From NCBI GenBank assembly GCA_963969595.1, contig OZ018413.1, forward strand, positions 7,934,211 to 7,998,210: a stretch of DNA of 64,000 nt, in the 5' to 3' direction. The position numbers were made by a program, and so were the translations under genes. Origin of the DNA: Neckera pumila. Its lineage: Eukaryota > Streptophyta > Bryopsida > Hypnales > Neckeraceae. Numbering within the stretch: the stretch's first letter is position 1; each line of letters starts with the position of its first letter. Below the pieces are notes generated by a model. That model was not told the DNA's origin. It was given only the letters and a program-made list of their open reading frames with translations, and searched no databases. Below, piece after piece: positions 24,001 to 36,300 of the stretch.

Positions 24001-24165
24001 AATGCAAAAGACTTTTTTGCGTATTCCTCTCTTACTTTTTCTTGTGTGATTGGTAATTCATGTGACTTTTGGACTGTGATCACAGGGAAAGTCACAAGAA
24101 TTACCGATTACACAAAGAAAAGTGAGAGAGGGAAATGCAAAAAAGTCTCTTGTAAAAAAGCCCTG
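24001..24165. repeat. Hairpin, ~165 bp, arms ~70 bp
   Basis: AAAGACTTTTTTGCGTATTC and the following bases pair with GAAATGCAAAAAAGTCTCTT, continuing through TTGTGTGATTGGTAATTC against GAATTACCGATTACACAA. The loop is short, near 24070-24090. It could be a MITE or a small-RNA hairpin. Confidence 0.75.
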
Positions 24166-24167
24166 CT

Positions 24168-24472
24168 CCCAACTCAATTCTCCACCATAAAAATTTAAAG
24201 CTCAAAATTCTATAGTGCAAAAAATGACAGTTAAAAAAGTTCAAAGTCAAATAATCTAGTTCCGCAATGTGTTGAAAAATTGTTTTTTTTCCACTTTAAA
24301 TGCAAATATCTTGCAATTTGTGCGGTCAAAAATTATGAATTTTTTCCACTCTCATACTAGTTAGGTGTAAGATCCTACGGTTCAATGTCCAAAAAAAATA
24401 ATTTTCAAATTTTTTTACTCTTTGCTATAGAAATGGCAGTTTTGAGTGTTTTTTGGGCCTTGAGGGGTTAAG
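24168..24472 (+). mobile_element. Truncated family A element
   Basis: The final ~300 bp matches the 3' part of 58619-59544 (ACTCAATTCTCCACCATAAA to TTGAGGGGTTAA). The other end is missing. Non-coding. Confidence 0.75.
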
Positions 24473-24796
24473 GTAGTTTGCTCTAAAAGTGATCGTAATC
24501 TAAAAGCTATCATAACACAAAGGTACATTTTACTTTCTTCAATGTACCACATATAAGGAGGTGGTCATTTTTAGTGATCACTACGTTTCAACTTCAAAAA
24601 TTTGTAACTAATTCCACAAAAGTCCAAAAAATGTGAAACAACTTGGGTTAGATGCCAATTCCATTTTACTTCCTACATAAAATTGCTGAAAATTGTTTCA
24701 AGGAGTTTTGCTTCCCTGAGAAGGCAACCACCTCTTCAATGTTCGCTTTTAGAAGCAGACTACCTTATGTGTTTGTTTATTTTTCTCCTCGCAGAA

Positions 24797-25144
24797 AGCA
24801 AAGAAGGACCAGGAAACTACTGCGCCTTACTATCCTTCCGGAAGCTTTAGTCGACGGTGTTGCAGCTGCCCTCGTCACACATGTAAGAAATTTTTCCATT
24901 TTTTTTCATTGGAATCCTTTACTGTCGAGATGGTATTGCGATATGTTACATGCATACTGAAAGACTTGGTGTGTTCCGTTGCAGTGCCAATCACAGGCTT
25001 CAAAGGCGGAGTTGTTGATGTCGTGACCAATTGTGGATACTTCTGTAGCAAAATACATCGGTTGGCTTCGATCAGCTTTGAAATATGTGTGTTAACAAGC
25101 AATTCGGATCCATGTTGCCATAGACTTTGTTGCAGCAGGGATTG
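24797..25144 (+). other. Exon-like segments, possible small gene or gene remnant
   Basis: An acceptor (CTCCTCGCAG) before 24797, a donor at about 24881 (CATGTAAG) and an acceptor (CGTTGCAG) before 24986 would join two open segments. The first would read KAKKDQETTAPYYPSGSF and the second ITGFKGGVVDVVTNCGYFC, ending at the TGA at 25142-25144. I recognise no family; a faint likeness to an RNA polymerase stalk subunit is not strong enough to name. No start codon could be fixed. It may be a pseudogene fragment. Confidence 0.25.
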
Positions 25145-25380
25145 AATTGCAGGACGGAGATTACAGGCAGATTCAGAGCTTTACATGTGACCTGAAAAAT
25201 TCAAGTAAACCAACTAGCAAGCAAGCAAGAGATCTTACGAGCATGTCCTTACGAGCATGTCTCACAATTCATGTGCACATTTCAATAACCAAAGTTAGAA
25301 ACTTAGCAGAGTAGCTGTCACATTACGAAGAACAAGAAAACTACTTGCACCGTGCTCGGCATTTTGGTCGCTCTGCCTCC

Positions 25381-28300
25381 ATGCAGCGCCTCCGCTTCTG
25401 TCTCCGAAGAACTTTCTCCACTTTCTCTGGACCACCACCTGCGCTTCTTCCTCTGCCAGTGCTCATTGTTGGCGCGGGACCAGTCGGGCTGACGCTCTCT
25501 ATCTTGCTGTCGCAGTATGGTGAGGGTCGGAACCCTAATTTTGTCCCTCGCCTTTTGATTTGGAAGTCTTTGGAATGGTCTGATCTGATTTGGTGAGGTT
25601 TTGTTCAGGAGTACCGTCCCTGGTGGTGGAGAAGCGACGACGGTTATCGGAGCATCCGCAAGCTCACTTTCTTAACAATCGAACTATGGAGGTGTGTCAT
25701 TATGGAATATAATTCATTTCTGTTTTCATTAAGCTAGCGCTGATTATTTAGACGATGGGAGATTAGAGCATAGTTACCGGGAAATGGAATTAATCCGGTT
25801 TGTTCCATAATTACTAGTTCAGTGATAATTTGAACTATTTGTAACGTTTTTCAGTCTTTGTATGTAGTCTTTGAGCTTAAGAGCAGAGTCTTTTAATACA
25901 AGAATGAGGGAAAAAAATTCCACACTAAGGCTTCCTTTCTCCTATTTCTAGCTCAGTTAAAGATCGAACGTCTTTTTAACAGTTTTCAAGCTTGGCATGT
26001 GGACTTATGGCTCAAGCACAGAAGCTGTATAGAACAGAATTGAATCAAAACGCAATTGAAAAAAATGGAATGAAATGTATATTTTGTTTTCCGGTAAACC
26101 TGGATTAGAGGTTGTGGATGCGATTAAATGATGGTTCTATTCGTTTGTCTGTTGGAAAGAGCCAAAATGTTGTTGCTGGTTTTGAGTGCAGATATTTAGG
26201 AAGATGGAAGGGCTGACGGCAGAGATAGAGGCGAAGCAGCCGTCGGTAGAGCAATGGCGCAGGTTTGTGTACTGCACCACCCTCTCTGGTCCCGTGCTCG
26301 GCATTGTGGACCATTTGCGAGCGGAGGGTAATGCATCATCTCTTCTGTCTATTGCATGTTTGCTGTTCTTTCATGGAACCTTCCAGCAAATTTGAATAGC
26401 GTAAATGAGGATTAATATCCGTAGGATTATTGGAAGTGGGACTGCTTTCATATGGAACTCATGAAATCAATTGTTCACACAAGAATTTTAGACTAAAAGA
26501 CTTGGTTCTGCAACGTTGTGTGTCCTTGGTTTTGTTTCTTTTTCTGGCTTTTGATCGATTCTTTTAAAAGTGCATCAGATATTTTGTGCTATTGTAGATT
26601 TCGCATCACGACACAGTCCAACATCAGTGGCTCACTTTTCTCAGCATCACCTTTTACCACTCTTGTATGAGAAGGCGCAACGTCTTGGCCAGACAGTGCA
26701 CAAGAGCAATTTCTGGAGTCATTGTGCTACTGGTATCCCAGATCATGGACCTGTATTGATGGGCCATGAATGTGTCTCGCTCATAAGCAACTCTATGGGA
26801 GTCAGTGCTAGAATTTCTGCCTCCCAGGTTCTGCCCAAGACTTTTGCAATCTTTGATTGAACATATTTTCTACGGTACTATAGTTGCTGCATAGAAATGC
26901 ATTAGACATTCTTTATTTCAGCTTGCTTGAACCAGGGGGACACGTTGTGATTTGGCTTTTTTGGAGCAGGGAGCTTCTAGACAGGTTGTGGATGTGGCTT
27001 GCCAGTATGTTGTGGCAGCCGATGGAGCTGGTAGTCCCATTAGGAAGATGATAGGTGTGGCAATGGAAGGAGAAGCAGAAATGCAGAAGCTTATCAGTGT
27101 CCACTTCTTCAGCAAAGACCTTGGTCAGCTGCTGTTGGGAACTCCTGAACCTGGGATGTTGTACTTTGTATTCAACCCTAAAATTATTGCAGTTGTTGTC
27201 GCACATAATCTCGAGGCTGGTGAATTTGTAGCTCAGGTATTGACCTTTATACAAATTATATATTTTACTTTCAGTGCATTTTTCAATCAATCTGATGTCG
27301 TCATTCGTGCATCAGGAGTCCAGCTGACGTAGCCTATGATCTCCAAATTTGTCAGCGCTGATATTAGCACACTAGTAGTAGTAGTAGTAGTAGTAGTACT
27401 AGTAGTAGTAGTAGTATTCTTGGGCATATATGAAAGGAATTCATTATATATATTGAAAGGAATTCATATATGAAACATGATCGGAGTAACCCAATATAAA
27501 GTCAGACTAAGGAGGGATCAATTTGTCAGATTTTTCATTGAATTAAATGCGATTCTCGTGCAGATACCTTTCTATCCACCCCAGCAACGGCTCGAAGATT
27601 TCACGAGTGAGGTGAAACTACCTTGTTTCCTTCGTTCTTCCTCGATGATATTTAGCATGTGCACTTGAATCATCATGTGGAAGGTCGTGCGCTATTAAGA
27701 TGATGAATTTCTCTGTTTTTGATATCATATTTGTCGCAATGAAAGTGACTGAAATTGAATGCAATTATTTTTTTGTGTGTATGGCTTCAGGTCTGCCGTG
27801 ACATTATATTGGAGGTGGCTGGAAGGAAAGACTTGACAATTGAGGTCAAGACTGTGAAGCAATGGGTGATGCATGCTCAGGTTGCGGACCATTTTGTAGA
27901 CAGGCACCGGCGAGTCATTCTTGCCGGAGATGCCGCTCACCGCTTCCCTCCAGCAGGGGGATTCGGTGATACATTATCCCTTGCCTTGTAGCTTCATGCA
28001 TTTGTGTAGACGATGGACATGTTGATTGATGTATATTCTTTTGTTTGGTGCAAAAATGATGTGTCAAAAGTGTGCGACTCTCGTGTGTAGTCAATAGGTC
28101 AGAGGACATGCTTGTATTTCAACAGGTTCTATGTGAGCCAAAGACATTTATTTCTTCATGATGAAACCTGAACGTTTTTATTTGGCTATTGCAGGTCTGA
28201 ACACTGGTGTACAAGATGCTCACAACCTAGCTTGGAAACTTGCTGCTGTATTCAAGGGAATTGCATCCGAGACTCTGTTATCTACCTATGAAGTGGAGCG

Positions 28301-30538
28301 TCAGCCGGTAATCTGAACATTGTCAAGATGCCCAGGTCATACGTCATGAATTTTAGCTGCTTTTGTTATTGTTTCTCCTATCTAGATCCTGCCAAAGAGT
28401 CTGCTTGAACATTTATCAAATGAATATTTCAGGACTAATCTGTCTATTCAGCTGAGACTCTGTTGATATATGTGCAGGTTGCAAAAGCCAACACGGCATT
28501 GAGTGTCGTCAATTTCAATGCAGCCCTGGCAGTTCCCGCCGCACTTGGACTTGACCCATCTGCTGCAAGGTCTCACTCTGTTCTCTCTTTGATCTATATG
28601 AACAGGAATCTCATCAACTCTATGAACACACTCGTCAGCTTCGTTGCTAACTCTTCGAAACTTTATTTGTTAAGAGGCATCTTATTCCTTCCGACGCTGA
28701 TGCAGAGCAACGTGCCGAATATTTCACTCAAGTCCATGCATTTGGAGTAACATTATATTCGGTTTTGGTTTGCAGAATTGTTCATGGAGCTATAAATAGC
28801 CGATTTGGCATGTTGCTTCCTAAAACGCTTCAGAGTGCAGTACTTGAGGGCATGTTTGCAGTTGGACGAGCTCAAGTGTCACCAGCTTTCCTTAATGACT
28901 TCAACCCCATCGCTTCAGCTCGAATTTCAGAAGTGCAAAGAATACTGAGAGAAGGTCATAGCCTCCAGCTCCAATTTCCTGCAGAAGATCTTGGCTTCAG
29001 GTTACCACTGCCTTCACTTGCTCTGTTTGGTCTCTACATTTTTAATTTCAGAACTTTCTTGATTGCATACACAGCAGTGGAATGTTTGGTCTACATGTTA
29101 AATAATTCTGCCCTTATAAGGTAAACGAACCCATTGTGGTCAAACTTTGGAGTCTACCATCATGCCATTGCTGAAAGTTTTCAAATTTTTCCCCATAGGA
29201 AGACAAGTGTGAGCAATAGTGAGAGCAATTGAAATTGTATTTTTCAAACAAAGTATGAATTTGTTACGGAATTTTGAAGTGATCTGTCCAAAAGAGTCAG
29301 TAGTCTACCCCATAACCAACAAAAATTGTATCCATTATGCTCTTCTTAATCACCTAAAGTGGTCACAATAATTTCTAATGTAGAAGGCCATGAAAAGTGA
29401 CTTCTTGCAATGATTTACACTGAAAAAGCAAGTGTTCCTAATGAGGTCACTAAGCACTCCATTGGTGTCAGGTTAGACATTGATTGTGGCCCAAAAAACT
29501 GTCATGGGGTCATTAGGTGTCCACTATGGGTCATCTGACCACAATGGGTTCGTTTACCTTATATACAGTCTCATATTAGGTTGGATAATTTGGAGTCTTT
29601 GTTACTGACGACTAATTTGTAATTACCTTCGTATAACATTTAATGCGATAAGTTTTTTACGTACAGGTATGACGAAGGAGCTTTGCTTCCAGAGGTAGAT
29701 CAAACCTCATCAGAAAGAACGATTCTGGCTCCTACAGGAAGAAGGGAAGAATATTGGCCATCATCTCAACCTGGTGCTCGTGTGCCACATTTTCCAATCG
29801 TTATCCATCATCATTCGACTCCGTTGTCATCCTTGAAGGTTTGACCCAAGAAGCATTCTGTTTTTGAATGTGATTTTTTTTTAAGTATGCAAATATACAA
29901 TGTTTTGGCCATGATATGTGCATCTTTCTTAGGTGTATGTAATTGATACCTCTGATATCATATTCCTGGACCAGCTTCAGCGTCAGGATCCCCCATAACT
30001 GAAGTGGTTTCTTTTTCTAGACTGATATTCTTATTAGTTTGTGGTTTTTTTCTTGCAGACAAGCTGCTCAACATTGGACCTCATCAGTGAAAGCGAGCTC
30101 GACCCAGTGCTCATTGTGGGGTGCAACAAAAGTGGTCGCGCATGGGCTGAAGCTGCTCTAACAGCTATCAAGTCATCGGCTATTAGAGTGAAAATTGTTA
30201 TCATGTGGCCACATTCCAGTTACCCGCAACGAGAGTGTTCACTGGATCGTGAAGGAAATGGAATAGAATCAGAGTGGTTCTCTGTCCAAAAGTGTGCCTC
30301 TGCTAGGGAATGCAGAGTTATCCATGCAGAAGTCAATCACGGGTGGTGGGATCTATGTGGTGTTCCTGATACTGGCGCAATTCTGATTCGACCAGACGAA
30401 CATGTAGCCTGGAGGTCGAGAAGCGCCGCTGACAGCTCTTCCGTTCAGCAACTGCATAAGGTTTTTGCGAAAGTATATCCCATTCCTGTTTCATCTACTC
30501 GTAGTACAGGAGAGAGACATATCGATATTGTAATTTGA
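25381..30538 (+). CDS. FAD-dependent monooxygenase (class A, phenol hydroxylase-like), plant EMB2421 type
   Basis: Twelve exons: 25381-25519, 25609-25691, 26192-26327, 26598-26827, 26970-27236, 27564-27611, 27791-27965, 28195-28307, 28478-28569, 28776-29000, 29667-29838, 30059-30538. They total 2160 nt (719 residues) and are in phase at all junctions. The Rossmann motif VGAGPVGLTLS lies at about 30-40, the DG motif ADGAGSPIRK at about 213, and GDAAHRFPPAGGFGLNTGVQ at about 347, all marks of class A flavoprotein hydroxylases. The C-terminus keeps IRPDEHVAWRS, typical of the thioredoxin-like tail of this family. Residues 1-20 (MQRLRFCLRRTFSTFSGPPP) look like an organelle presequence. Length and exon sequence fit the Arabidopsis embryo-defective oxidoreductase I remember as EMB2421. 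The substrate is unknown. Confidence 0.93.
27370..27416 (+). repeat. (TAG)n microsatellite in intron 5 of the FAD gene
   Basis: TAG is repeated about 14 times with one interruption (TACTAG). Intronic. Confidence 0.9.
29117..29561. mobile_element. 445-bp TIR element, copy 1, in intron 10 of the FAD gene
   Basis: TAAGGTAAACGAACCCATTG at the left is perfectly matched in inverse at the right (CAATGGGTTCGTTTACCTTA). Two more copies of the same length lie at 48167-48611 and 54660-55104. The flanking bases are TA on both sides here, compatible with a TA target. Non-coding. The splice sites at 29001 and 29666 lie outside it. Confidence 0.88.
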
Positions 30539-32139
30539 AAAGGCTTATTGTTCTTACATTTAAGACCACATTTAACCTCAATTGGAGCCCATTTATGTAG
30601 AGGTGTTAACCAAGCATTAACATTAACCAAGCATTGGTACGGAGAGCTTGGTTATACTTTACATCCGTGTCCCTCTTGAGCATTATGGTGTCCATTTTAG
30701 CAGTATTGGATCCAACCACTGAGTTTGTGTTCAGTAATGTGGAAGTAGAGCCGCCCTGTGGAGATAACACCCATGGATCACCATGTTAGAGCGACTCTGT
30801 TTTCATCTCATTTTAGGCTATTAACCATGTTTTTTTGTAAGGGACTGCACAATTTCTGGGGTCAATTTGTAGGTAGTCTTTGCCCTTTGATTGGCAGTCT
30901 GCATTATGAGCTGTGCATTTGTGTACTTGACCCCGTAAACTCTGCAATTTGTGAGGTTTTAGGTTCTATGAATTCTAGATATCAAGGTTCTTATATATGT
31001 TTTGTGCCAAGATGTCCTCAAAGCAAAAATGTTGCACTGGCTTTAGTACATCTATTTGGTTACTGTTAACCAATGTTTTGAGTACATATTTCATCTAAAT
31101 CACACCACTTAGACCTACCTCAAAATTAGCTTCTTCCTTTCTAGAAAATAGTGCCAGAGACAACATCAATACAAATGTGTTAAAACAAATGTTTGAGTCA
31201 ACCAATCCAAAGTGTTATGAAAGATTTGATTTGGGCCTTTCTTGTGTCTCAACGTGATCCCACAAGTTCCTTATACAAGTCAACACAAATATGTTAAAAT
31301 TAAATGTTTGACTCAGCTGGTCCAAAGTATTGTGAAAGATTTGATTTGGGCCTTTTTCTTGTCTTCAAAGTGATAGATAGATTCCTTACACAATTGTCAA
31401 AATATTAAGGATTGTGCAATTACAAAATGTCATTAGAAAGAATTGGGTGTAGATGAACTTAAAATATGCATGGGCCTACTTGTTGTATAAATAGATACTC
31501 ATTTGGCATTTTGTTTCTTTTAATTTGGACAAAGAATGATTACTAATATTTTTCAATTTGATTTCTTGGTATATATTTATGGAATGCTTTATTGCATGAA
31601 CATGTTTGGATAGGGTGTTTGTTCATTACATTCATTATTTTGTAGTCTTGTTATAGTTCAATTTCTACAATTTGTGAAACTTAAAAATTGATTTCAAATA
31701 GTAAAGTAATTAGAATAGTCAACTATAAAGTTATAAACTAAAGTGATAATGATGTGTTCAAGGAGTGTAAATAGGTCCTAACGACTATCTTAATTTTAGC
31801 TACTTCAAAAAAATTCTAATGTCATTTATTTGAAGTCCATTGAATTGGTCATAAAAGAAGGTTATCTTTTACAGATTCACATATTATTTGGGATGAGTGA
31901 GATATCATTTGGACAAATTGTTGCCTTAAAAACCTCTATTCATTGTCCAACATATGAACATAAGAACCCCTTTAGGATTAACGTACTGATAAAACTTGCT
32001 TATCAAATTTTGAGCGACCATAAGTTCATTTTCAAGCATATAATGTTCCAAAAAGCAAAAGCCCTAGCTATATATTTTAATATTAATTTATAGGCAACCA
32101 CATCATTTTTACAAAATCTTTGCCAACTTGATTTTTATA
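30539..32139. other. Intergenic, 3' of the FAD gene
   Basis: It contains the 3' UTR of the FAD gene and AT-rich sequence without a gene. A ~115-bp sequence around AAAGATTTGATTTGGGCCTT occurs twice (about 31169-31280 and 31286-31395) as a diverged tandem duplication. The frame at 31830-32093 shows no domain. Confidence 0.45.
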
Positions 32140-32535
32140 GTTATTTATTATATTTATAATTATTATAATTATTATTAATTTATTATTATTATTTATTATT
32201 TATTATTATTTATTAATTTATTATTATTATTATTATTATTATTTATTATTATTATTTATTATTATTTATTATTATTTATTATTATTATTATTATTATTAT
32301 TTATTATTATTATTATTTATTATTATTATTATTTATTATTATTTATTATTATTATTTATTATTAATTTATTATTATTATTATTTATTATTATTATTATTT
32401 ATTATTATTATTATTATTTATTATTATTATTATTATTTATTATTATTTATTATTATTATTTATTATTATTATTATTATTTATTATTATTATTATTATTAT
32501 CTATTATTATTTATTATTTATTATTATTATTTAAA
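32140..32535. repeat. ATT/ATTT compound microsatellite, ~395 bp
   Basis: An almost uninterrupted mixture of TTATTATTA and ATTTATT units. It ends about 65 bp before the inferred 5' UTR of the coiled-coil gene, so length changes could act on its promoter. Confidence 0.95.
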
Positions 32536-32589
32536 AAGTAACACACTACCACAGGCACGTTCGTAACTAACTAACTGCCCCTCCATGGA

Positions 32590-32822
32590 GTCATACAGTT
32601 AAGTTCTTCGGAGGAGGTGAAGCTGCTCCCTTCAACATCAATCCCATCGCCACCGATTTACCGCCTTCAATTCCTTCGACCTCCGCATCAAATTGCAGCT
32701 GCTTCATCTTGCAAAAATTTTGCGGCACGATTTTAGGTTTTCGGAAATGGGCAGCTAGGAGCTTTAATTACTGTAGATACCGATTCACTGCAGTGAGTTG
32801 ATCGATCGACTCGATCACGAGA
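32590..32822 (+). promoter_or_regulatory. 5' UTR exon of the coiled-coil gene
   Basis: A donor GAGA|GTAAGTC at 32823 and an acceptor (CATGCATGCAG) ending at 33345 define an intron before the start codon at 33375. The exon has no useful ORF. Its 5' limit is a guess. Confidence 0.45.
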
Positions 32823-33117
32823 GTAAGTCGCATGCGCAATTCCTCAAGTTCTTCGGTTAGGGTTTCAATCTCAGACTCGCAGTTCTTCTCATCTCAAGCT
32901 CTTGGGGTTTTCACCAAATTAAACTAATGGCGAGATTATGTAATTGGATAAAGCACCGCGCCGTTGGCAATATCGATCCCTAATTGTCCAGATGGGATGA
33001 CTTTCAGAATCGGATTTAATTCGTTCAATTTGAGAGAATACTACTCTAAGGAACAGAGTATTTGGACTGAAACTATGTGAAATCTCAAGTTGTAATCGAG
33101 GAAGGTAATGAGAGTTA

Positions 33118-33313
33118 TAACCCCTAAAGGACCAGAACGCGCAGTTTCAAAGGCTTGTATTTGTTGTCAGTACGTCATGTGCGGATACTTTCTTTTGTCC
33201 GAATTTATGTAATTTTTTGGTAGACGCATGCGATTTTGGCTCCATATGGATTTTACTGTTTTCACAATCATGTTGGCCATTTGAGAACCATGATCGTGGT
33301 CCTTTAGGGGTTA
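33118..33313. mobile_element. TTAACCCC-ended element, ~196 bp, in the 5' UTR intron
   Basis: TAACCCCTAAAGGACCA is matched by TGGTCCTTTAGGGGTTA at the right, a perfect 17-bp terminal repeat. The interior is unlike families A and B. Confidence 0.88.
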
Positions 33314-33374
33314 AGAATCAGGTGTGATAACGTCCATGCATGCAGTTTTGTGCGCCCTCCTGTTCGGGAAGTGG

Positions 33375-36300
33375 ATGTCGCTCTGCATCGAGTCTACGAG
33401 GCTGGGAACCAAGACGAAGAGTGCAGATCCAATGCAGAAGCCGGGTGCGGCAGCCTTGCACAACCTTGGAGGCGAGCAGGTGCAAAAGATGTTGGCGGGG
33501 AAGAGCAAAAGCGCCAAGTCGTCGACGGAGGTGGACAATGAGACTGTGGAAACGGCCGAAAATGACCGAGTGTTTGTGCCGCATTACGAAGTGTACGCGA
33601 ACAAGAAGAAAGTGCAGTATGCTCGCCCTCTGGAGTCGCCGCCTTCGGTGCTGCCGCCCTCTGGCAGCAACCAATTCTGGCCCAGCTCTGGTGAAGGGTC
33701 CTCCATGTCCAGTGTGGACAATGTACGTTCGGAAACCCTAACAATGCAATTAGTGTATTTTCCACAACTGCTTTCATACAGTCAAACCCCATTGATTAAT
33801 CTCACAGGGAGATTATCCGTTGTTTTCCTTACGAGAATATCAGAAGTTTCCCAGATGGTTTTGCACTAGGATCGGGGGTAATCAGGGAAAGGCAGTGGCA
33901 CAAACTTTCCCTGCTGGCAACACTGGAAACCGGGAATGGCAACCCTGGAACCAGAGATTTTCTCCCTGTGTCTTACCTGTGATGCAACAGGCAATGATGT
34001 CCAAAGGTGCAGGATGTTCTAGTCAGAATATCATTTTAGAGAAGGTCATTGTAAAAAGGTTTGAGTGTTCACAAATATTTGTTTTCTCTTGGGTCAAGTG
34101 TGCAGCAGATTATTAGTTAGAATCTGGCTATGACTAACTGAATAATCCTGGAGTCGCAGTACGACCAGACAGCCTCTGTCAACATGCACCAGAGGCTTTC
34201 GGAGTTTCAAGTCGCATTGCGTGCTTCAGAAAGGTACGCATCTTCTCACTTCTGTAAGTTGTCCTCTTTGAAGGCTCTGGACCGAAGGGGAGGAGGCCAA
34301 TTGCATCTTCATCACCAGAATATTTGAGTAGGTTCTCACAACTAGAATCCAGCACATGCATAAAATTTGTCACAATCACACAGAAATTGATGGTTATGAA
34401 ATCCATGAAAACCACCACTTTCACGGCTGTGTCAATTTAAAGTGTGGATCCAGAAATGTCTTATATATAGTATTTTTTGTTGCTTGAAAATTGAGCCTAG
34501 TCTACAACAGGAATATGCTAGCTACATCGACACTCTGAAATGAGCTACAGTCTGAGCCTCTTTCTAGCTTACTGCTGCTTGTTATGTAGGCAAACTGATG
34601 TACGTATTATGTACCGACTAATTCTAGCACTTTGATAGGCACGCATATAACATTCTTTAAGGAGGCCCTATGACCTTCTGATCAAGATGTTCTAAATCTT
34701 GAGTATTCATGATGCTCATTCTCTCATTCGTTATATAAAGACGCATTGAGAAGAAGGTTAAGAAATAGAAGAAAAGAGCATGATGTAATAATAGATGAGA
34801 ATGGTTGCAATAGATTGGTTGTAGAACCAAGCAAGAATAGTACTTTGTCACTGCATAATCTTAATGTCCAATTCGTTTATTTGAGATGAATACACGAATT
34901 AGCACTCCAGATGTCTTCGGAAAACTTTGATCTCTACTAGTCCTAGTTTTTAGAGTTTTCACTTAAATGTCATAATTTTGGTGCTCTAAATTGCGTCAAA
35001 TGAACGAATTTGACCATACCTGCATATTGAAACGCTGTGCTTCAATAGCTAAAGAATGCTACGCAATAGGGTAGAGTGCTGCTTAGGAGATCCCACCCAC
35101 TGAAATGTACACCCTCCTTGCGTGTTCAATGGAGAGGATGTACATTTGGTGTAACCGTGTTTTCAATTGTGACCTGTGAACTTGCTCGAGAACATTGAGA
35201 TTTCTCATAATATGTCTGAGTGATGTGTCTTGCACGAAACATGTACTCGAAAGACTAGCCATTGATTAAGGAAAGTGGTGGATGGTATTTTCAGGGCGAG
35301 GGAGGAGGGACAAAGGGAGACCGACTCCTTGCGAGTGTATGTAGGCAGTGTGGAAGCTGCTGCAGCTGGCCTTCTCTCGCGTGTGCAGGAACTCGAACAT
35401 TTGCTGGCATTGTGTTGAGTACTCAGCACACCATCTCTTGCAAAACTTTATGCCATTATCAACCAATTCTAGCAGTGTCCATTTGTCTAGAGTAAAAAAA
35501 TAGAGGCTCTGCTAGTGGGGTGTCACTGGATACATTCCATCCGATGATGGGGTGTCACAAAAGGAAGAAAATCTTTGGGTTACAGATTTAATATTGCATC
35601 AAGCGTTGGTTGAAATAAATTCTAATAAACTATGTTGAATCACTGGATCACATGTGATCCTAGCATTAGGGTACCATATCGAATATTAACTTCCATCCGG
35701 TGATTGTGTTGTGAAAGCACAGCTGCGGTAGTTAAGCATGGCCACGACATCGACCAGTTGAGGGGCAAAGTAGCCACCGCCGCCACTCATGAGGTGCGGA
35801 AGCACGCCGCTGCCGCTGCTCAAGCTGTTGCAGCTGCTAGAGAAGCGACTATGGAGCTCGACAAGGTTAGCAATTCGATCGTTCCCGGGGCTTTCCCTCT
35901 TTAAAACTTAAAATTATAGAGTGAAATATCATTTTGAATGTAAAATTAGTAAATCCTTCGAGACAGTACACAAGATTGTTCATGTAGTCGAAAACAAGAA
36001 CATCCTTGGAATACCTCAAAATATTCTCAGTGATTAGTTTGGTAATTCCCCTTCCAATGAATTTCTGATCATGTCACACCGTAGTAGTTCTTGGTTCCCA
36101 GGTGCGACGCGAGACACATGCCTTAACCAAGGCGCAGCAACAAGAAATTGAGAGGTTGAATGTGGAAGCTGCAGAGGCCCGAATACTTCACGAGGTAGAC
36201 ATCAATGCAATCGACCGTAATAATGAAAATAGGAGACGTTATATTTCAGACTTAATTGATCAAACTCAATCTTTTTTCTTAATACATCAACAGATCCAAA

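Noticed and set aside
24986..25144. RNA polymerase stalk subunit (RPB7-like) remnant
   Set aside because: The FKGGVVDVV stretch resembles it only over about 15 residues and the flanks do not follow; too weak to name.
34590..34599. Possible 10-nt micro-exon in the coiled-coil gene
   Set aside because: Flanked by AG and GT, but exon 2 joins exon 3 in frame without it, so it is not needed.
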